Translations under genes and position numbers: made by a program
NCBI RefSeq assembly: GCF_933775445.1
Contig: NW_026089509.1
Span: forward strand, 1-64,000
Source of the DNA: Argentina anserina
Taxonomy: Eukaryota > Streptophyta > Magnoliopsida > Rosales > Rosaceae
Direction: 5' to 3'
Length of the DNA: 64,000 nucleotides
Part shown: positions 59,172 to 64,000 of the stretch, piece after piece
Numbering within the stretch: position 1 is the stretch's first letter
How the letters are laid out: the number at the start of each line of letters is the position of its first letter
The notes under the pieces: model-generated
Told to the model about the DNA's origin: nothing
The model's database searches: none
What the model saw: only the letters and a program-made list of their open reading frames with translations

Positions 59172-61283
59172 ATTTGAGAGTTTTGCAAGTGTGGGAGTGT
59201 GTTTCTTTCAAACTGAGTATCTTTACATCGTTTGCGTATCTTTACTATTCCAATTGTGTATGTTTTCATTTCTCGTTTGAGTATCTTTCTGTCTGGCTTT
59301 CTGATGCGAGTTTCTATTGAATTTGAGAGTTTTGCAAGTGTGGGAGTGTGTTTCTTTCAAACTGAGTATCTTTACATCGTTTGCGTATCTTTATTATTCT
59401 AATTGTGTATCTTTTCATTTCTCGTTTGAGTATCTTTCTGTAAGGCTTCTGATGCGAGTTTCTATTGAATTTGTGAGTTTTGCAAGTGTGGGAGTGTGTT
59501 TCTTTCAAACTGAGTATCTTTACGTTGTTTGCGTATCTTTACTATTCCAATTGTGTATCTTTACATCGTTTGCGTATCTTTACTATTCCAATTTTGTATC
59601 TTTACATTGTTTGCGTATCTTTACTATTCCAATTGTGTATCTTTTCATTTCTCGTTTGAGTATCTTTCTGTAAGGCTTTCTGATGCGAGTTTCTATTGAA
59701 TTTGAGAGTTTTGCAAGTGTGGGAGTGTGTTTCATTCCAATTGTGTATCTTTACATCGTTTGTGTATCTTTACTATTCCAATTGTGTATCTTTTCATTTC
59801 TCGTTTGAGTATCTTTCTGTAAGGCTTTCTGATGCGAGTTTCTATTGTATTTGAGAGTTTTGCAAGTGTGGGAGTGTGTTTCTTTCAAATTGAGTATCTT
59901 TACATCGTTTGCGTATCTTTACTATTCCAATTGTGTATCTTTTCATTTCTCGTTTGACTATCTTTCTGTAAGTCTTTCTGATGCGAGTTTCTATTGTATT
60001 TGAGAGTTTTGCAAGTGTGGGAGTGTGTTTCTTTCAAACTGAGTATCTTTACATCGTTTGCGTATCTTTACTATTCCAATTGTGTATCTTTACATCGTTT
60101 GCGTATCTTTACTATTCCAATTGTGTATCTTTTCATTTCTCGTTTGAGTATCTTTCTGTAAGGCTTTCTGATGCGAGTTTCTATTGAATTTGAGAGTTTT
60201 GCAAGTGTGGGAGTGTGTTTCTTTCAAACTGAGTATCTTTACATCGTTTGCGTATCTTTACTATTCCAATTGTGTATGTTTTCATTTCTCGTTTGAGTAT
60301 CTTTCTGTCTGGCTTTCTGATGCGAGTTTCTATTGAATTTGAGAGTTTTGCAAGTGTGGGAGTGTGTTTCTTTCAAACTGAGTATCTTTACATCGTTTGC
60401 GTATCTTTATTATTCTAATTGTGTATCTTTTCATTTCTCGTTTGAGTATCTTTCTGTAAGGCTTCTGATGCGAGTTTCTATTGAATTTGTGAGTTTTGCA
60501 AGTGTGGGAGTGTGTTTCTTTCAAACTGAGTATCTTTACGTTGTTTGCGTATCTTTACTATTCCAATTGTGTATCTTTACATCGTTTGCGTATCTTTACT
60601 ATTCCAATTTTGTATCTTTACATTGTTTGCGTATCTTTACTATTCCAATTGTGTATCTTTTCATTTCTCGTTTGAGTATCTTTCTGTAAGGCTTTCTGAT
60701 GCGAGTTTCTATTGAATTTGAGAGTTTTGCAAGTGTGGGAGTGTGTTTCATTCCAATTGTGTATCTTTACATCGTTTGTGTATCTTTACTATTCCAATTG
60801 TGTATCTTTTCATTTCTCGTTTGAGTATCTTTCTGTAAGGCTTTCTGATGCGAGTTTCTATTGTATTTGAGAGTTTTGCAAGTGTGGGAGTGTGTTTCTT
60901 TCAAATTGAGTATCTTTACATCGTTTGCGTATCTTTACTATTCCAATTGTGTATCTTTTCATTTCTCGTTTGACTATCTTTCTGTAAGTCTTTCTGATGC
61001 GAGTTTCTATTGTATTTGAGAGTTTTGCAAGTGTGGGAGTGTGTTTCTTTCAAACTGAGTATCTTTACATCGTTTGCGTATCTTTACTATTCCAATTGTG
61101 TATCTTTACATCGTTTGCGTATCTTTACTATTCCAATTGTGTATCTTTTCATTTCTCGTTTGAGTATCTTTCTGTAAGGCTTTCTGATGCGAGTTTCTAT
61201 TGAATTTGAGAGTTTTGCAAGTGTGGGAGTGTGTTTCTTTCAAACTGAGTATCTTTACATCGTTTGCGTATCTTTACTATTCC
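59172..61283 (+). repeat. 1016-bp tandem duplication, second pair
   Basis: Two full copies follow each other (about 59172-60187 and 60188-61203, with the match extending to about 61283). Shared markers at 1016 bp are GTGTATGTTTTCATTTC with CTGTCTGGC, TTATTATTCTAATTG, TTTACGTTG, CCAATTTTGTATC, TTTCATTCCAATTG and GTTTGACTATC. I saw no clear difference. The unit is the same as in the 51.9-53.7 kb pair, separated from it by the 2759 bp duplication. Confidence 0.9.
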
Positions 61284-62360
61284 AATTGTGTATCTTTTCA
61301 TTTCTCGTTTGAGTATCTTTCTGTAAGGCTTTCTGATGCGAGTTTCTATTGAATTTGAGAGTTTTGCAAGTGTGGGAGTGTGTTTCTTTCAAACTGAGTA
61401 TCTTTACATCGTTTGCGTATCTTTACTATTCCAATTGTGTATCTTTACATCGTTTGCGTATCTTTACTATTCCAATTTTGTATCTTATCATTTCTCGTTT
61501 GAGTATCTTTCTGTAAGACTTTCTGATGCGAGTTTCTATTGAATTTGAGAGTTTTGCAAGTGTGGGAGTGTGTTTCTTTCAAACTGAGTATCTTTACATC
61601 GTTTGCGTATCTTTACTATTCCAATTATGTTTCTTTTCATTTCTCGTTTCAGTGTCTTTCTGTAAGGCTTTCTGATGCGAGTTTCTATTGAATTTGAGAG
61701 TTTTGCAAGTGTGGGAGTGTGTTTCTTTCAAACTGAGTATCTTTACGTCGTTTGCGTATCTTTACTATTCCAATTGTGTATCTTTACATCGTTTGCGTAT
61801 CTTTACTATTCCAATTGTGTGTCTTTTCATTTCTCGTTTCAGTGTCTTTCTGTAAGGCTTTCTGATGCGAGTTTCTATTGAATTTGAGAGTTTTGCAAGT
61901 GTGGGAGTGTGTTTCTTTCAAACTGAGTATCTTTACGTCGTTTGCGTATCTTTACTATTCCAATTGTGTATCTTTACATCGTTTGCGTATCTTTACTATT
62001 CCAATTGTGTATCTTTTCATTACTCGTTTAAGTATCTTTCTGTATGGCTTCTGATGCGAGTTTCTATTGTATTTGAGAGTTTTGCAAGTGTGGGAGTGTG
62101 TTTCTTTCAAACTGAGTATCTTTACATCGTTTGCGTATCTTTACTATTCCAATTGTGTATCTTTACATCGTTTGCGTATCTTTACTATTCCAATTGTGTA
62201 TCTTTTCATTTCTCGTTTGAGTATCTTTCTGTAAGTCTTTCTGATGCGAGTTTCTATTGTATTTGAGAGTTTTGCAAGTGTGGGAGTGTGTTTCTTTCAA
62301 ACTGAGTATCTTTACATCGTTTGCGTATCTTTACTATTCCAATTGTGTATCTTTACATCG

Positions 62361-62377
62361 TTTGCCTTTATTATTCC
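62361..62377 (+). repeat. Block B with 4-bp loss (TTTGCCTTTATTATTCC)
   Basis: The usual TTTGCGTATCTTTACTATTCC is shortened by 4 bp and carries a C-to-T change, destroying the GTATCTTT octamer at this block. The identical change is at 63664-63680, 1303 bp away, so it was copied by the duplication. It is one of very few places where the octamer is interrupted. Confidence 0.9.
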
Positions 62378-62697
62378 AATTGTGTATCTTTTCATTTCTC
62401 GTTTGAGTATCTTTCTGTAAGGCTTTCTGATGCGAGTTTCTATTGAATTTGAGAGTTTTGCAAGTGTGGGAGTGTGTTTCTTTCAAATTGAGTATCTTTA
62501 CATCGTTTGCGTATCTTTACTATTCCAATTGTGTATCTTTACATCGTTTGCGTATCTTTACTATTCCAATTGTGTATCTTTTCATTTCTCGTTTGAGTAT
62601 CTTTCTGTAAGGCTTCTGATGCGAGTTTCTATTGTATTTGAGAGTTTTGCAAGTGTGGGAGTGTGTTTCTTTCAAACTGAGTATCTTTACATCGTTT

Positions 62698-62741
62698 GCG
62701 TTTCTTTACTATTCCAATTGTGTATCTTTACTATTCCAATT
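62698..62741 (+). repeat. 22-bp block B tandem pair
   Basis: Two block B copies lie directly next to each other (62698-62719, starting GCGTTTCTTTACTATTCC, and 62720-62741, starting GTGTATCTTTACTATTCC) without a block A between them. This is the smallest copy-number change I found in the window and shows that single blocks can be gained or lost, not only pairs. Confidence 0.88.
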
Positions 62742-64000
62742 GTGTATCTTTTCATTTCTCGTTTGAGTATCTTTCTGTAAGGCTTCTGATGCGAGTTTCT
62801 ATTGTATTTGAGAGTTTTGCAAGTGTGGGAGTGTGTTTCTTTCAAACTGAGTATCTTTACATCGTTTGCGTATCTTTACTATTCCAATTGTGTATCTTTA
62901 CATCGTTTGCGTATCTTTACTATTCCAATTGTGTATCTTTTCATTTCTCGTTTGAGTATCTTTCTGTAAGGCTTCTGATGCGAGTTTCTATTGAATTTGT
63001 GAGTTTTGCAAGTGTGGGAGTGTGTTTCTTTCAAACTGAGTATCTTTACGTCGTTTGCGTATCTTTACTATTCCAATTGTGTATCTTTACATCGTTTGCG
63101 TATCTTTACTATTCCAATTGTGTATCTTTTCATTTCTCGTTTCAGTGTCTTTCTGTAAGGCTTTCTGATGCGAGTTTCTATTGAATTTGAGAGTTTTGCA
63201 AGTGTGGGAGTGTGTTTCTTTCAAACTGAGTATCTTTACGTCGTTTGCGTATCTTTACTATTCCAATTGTGTATCTTTACATCGTTTGCGTATCTTTACT
63301 ATTCCAATTGTGTATCTTTTCATTACTCGTTTAAGTATCTTTCTGTATGGCTTCTGATGCGAGTTTCTATTGTATTTGAGAGTTTTGCAAGTGTGGGAGT
63401 GTGTTTCTTTCAAACTGAGTATCTTTACGTCGTTTGCGTATCTTTACTATTCCAATTGTGTATCTTTACATCGTTTGCGTATCTTTACTATTCCAATTGT
63501 GTATCTTTTCATTTCTCGTTTGAGTATCTTTCTGTAAGTCTTTCTGATGCGAGTTTCTATTGTATTTGAGAGTTTTGCAAGTGTGGGAGTGTGTTTCTTT
63601 CAAACTGAGTATCTTTACATCGTTTGCGTATCTTTACTATTCCAATTGTGTATCTTTACATCGTTTGCCTTTATTATTCCAATTGTGTATCTTTTCATTT
63701 CTCGTTTGAGTATCTTTCTGTAAGGCTTTCTGATGCGAGTTTCTATTGAATTTGAGAGTTTTGCATGTGTGGGAGTGTGTTTCTTTCAAATTGAGTATCT
63801 TTACATCGTTTGCGTATCTTTACTATTCCAATTGTGTATCTTTACATCGTTTGCGTATCTTTACTATTCCAATTGTGTATCTTTTCATTTCTCGTTTGAG
63901 TATCTTTCTGTAAGGCTTCTGATGCGAGTTTCTATTGTATTTGAGAGTTTTGCAAGTGTGGGAGTGTGTTTCTTTCAAACTGAGTATCTTTACATCGTTT

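Larger units (their letters stand above)
1..64000 (+). repeat. Satellite DNA array filling the window, 149/190-bp monomer family
   Basis: Every part of the window I read is the same monomer family, always in the same orientation; I found no inverted monomer and no unique sequence between monomers. Diagnostic words that recur in nearly every unit are GATGCGAGTTTCTATTG, GAGAGTTTTGCAAGTGTGGG, TTTCTTTCAAACTGAGTATC and ACTATTCCAATTGTGTATC. Monomers are 148/149 bp or 189/190 bp, with rarer 194, 230 and 275 bp forms. The consensus is about 35% GC, with T near 46% and A near 19% on this strand. The array runs off both ends, so its true size exceeds 64 kb. No protein, tRNA, rRNA or transposon signature was seen anywhere. 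Long homogeneous arrays of this kind are typical of eukaryotic heterochromatin; which compartment this is cannot be read from sequence. Confidence 0.97.
51901..64000 (+). repeat. Domain F: most recently duplicated part of the array
   Basis: Domain F is marked by GAATTTGTGAG with TTTACGTCG or TTTACGTTG, CCAATTTTGTATC, GTTTCAGTGTC (about 54664 to 63150), CATTACTCGTTTAAG and CTGTAAGTCTTTC. Tandem lags of 1016, 2759, 1016 and 1303 bp follow one another with few or no differences between copies. The block at about 52.7-54.0 kb recurs at about 60.2-61.6 kb (lag 7549). The array continues past the right edge. Confidence 0.87.
61660..64000 (+). repeat. 1303-bp tandem duplication, second copy cut by window end
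   Basis: Copy 1 is about 61660-62962 and copy 2 runs from about 62963 to the window end. Markers at 1303 bp are CATTACTCGTTTAAG, CTGTATGGCTTCTG, CTGTAAGTCTTTC, the short joint TTTGCCTTTATTATTCC (62361 and 63664) and CAAATTGAGTATC. Differences include GTGTGTCTTTTC near 61818, TTTACGTCG near 63425 against TTTACATCG near 62122, and GCATGTGTGGG near 63763. Confidence 0.88.

Noticed and set aside
1..64000. CRISPR array
   Set aside because: There is periodic repetition, but no unique spacers between short repeats. The whole period is conserved and monomers are 149-190 bp.
1..64000. Transposon, retrotransposon LTR or rDNA intergenic spacer repeats
   Set aside because: No terminal inverted repeats, polypurine tract, primer-binding site, transposase or polymerase motifs, and no rRNA sequence was seen. 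A link to such elements outside the window cannot be excluded.
1..64000. CENP-B box in the monomer
   Set aside because: The consensus has no TTCG...A..CGGG pattern. The few CGGG occurrences (for example GAACGGGTATC near 11945 and 14004) lack the rest of the motif. Absence does not argue against a centromere.
1..64000. Telomeric or telomere-derived repeat
   Set aside because: No TTAGGG, TTTAGGG or TTAGG runs. The only G-run is the single GGG in AAGTGTGGGAG.
1..64000. G-quadruplex potential in GTGTGGGAGTGTG
   Set aside because: Only one GGG per monomer, about 150 bp apart, so the four close G-runs needed are missing.
1..64000. Bacterial or phage origin of the window
   Set aside because: No ribosome-binding sites, operons or coding density, and a 64 kb gene-free tandem array is not expected in such genomes.
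1..64000. Inverted monomers or array orientation switch
   Set aside because: I looked for reverse-complement landmark words (for example CTCGCATC or CACTTGCAAAAC) and noticed none on the + strand. A computed search would be definitive.

Overview
The whole 64 kb window is one uninterrupted tandem-repeat (satellite) array. I found no gene, RNA gene, transposon, CRISPR array or other unique sequence, and neither edge of the array lies inside the window. Such a long, single-orientation array with nested higher-order repeats (HORs) points to a eukaryotic nuclear chromosome, typically centromeric, pericentromeric, subtelomeric or other heterochromatin. I cannot name the species or the chromosomal site from sequence alone.

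The basic monomer is 149 bp (148 bp when one T is lost from the T-run before TCTGATGCG). It has an ~85 bp 'head' (GAGTATCTTTCTG... through GATGCGAG, TTGCAAGTGTGGGAG, TTTCAAACT) and three short 'tail' blocks of 19, 22 and 23 bp. Each tail block, and the head itself, begins with the octamer GTATCTTT preceded by GA, GC or GT. The commonest long monomer (189/190 bp) repeats the 19+22 = 41 bp pair once. Rarer forms of 194, 230 and 275 bp add 45, 2x41 or 45+2x41 bp. The consensus is about 35% GC, strongly T-rich on the + strand (about 46% T, 19% A), and not depleted in CpG.

Layout: domain A (1-8393) holds irregular ~2.0-2.4 kb superunits. Domain B (8394-18902) holds pure 149-mers, a 786 bp five-monomer unit, a 2059 bp 13-monomer HOR and runs of exact 189-mers. 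Domain C (18903-28701) holds a very regular 2011 bp 11-monomer HOR in four full copies and one internally deleted copy. Domain D (28702-42545) is a mosaic with 486, 742 and 1013 bp tandem duplications and two relocated blocks of domain C sequence. Domain E (42546-51900) carries a 1799 bp tandem duplication. Domain F (51901-64000) carries duplications of 2759 bp (apparently identical copies), 1016 bp (twice) and 1303 bp. Domains are distinguished by private diagnostic variants. Homogenisation therefore looks local, with occasional jumps of over 10 kb.

Nothing here reads as cooperating genes. Open frames of up to 284 codons exist because 189 is divisible by three, and they are treated as repeat artefacts. 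The most interesting biology is the architecture: an octamer-punctuated monomer whose size variants and several junctions can be explained by exchange between GTATCTTT copies, switching repeat length between about one nucleosome core (149) and about one nucleosome repeat (190). Duplication coordinates were worked out by hand from recurring landmarks. Monomer starts (the G of GATGCGAG) are precise; domain and duplication edges are good to tens of bases.
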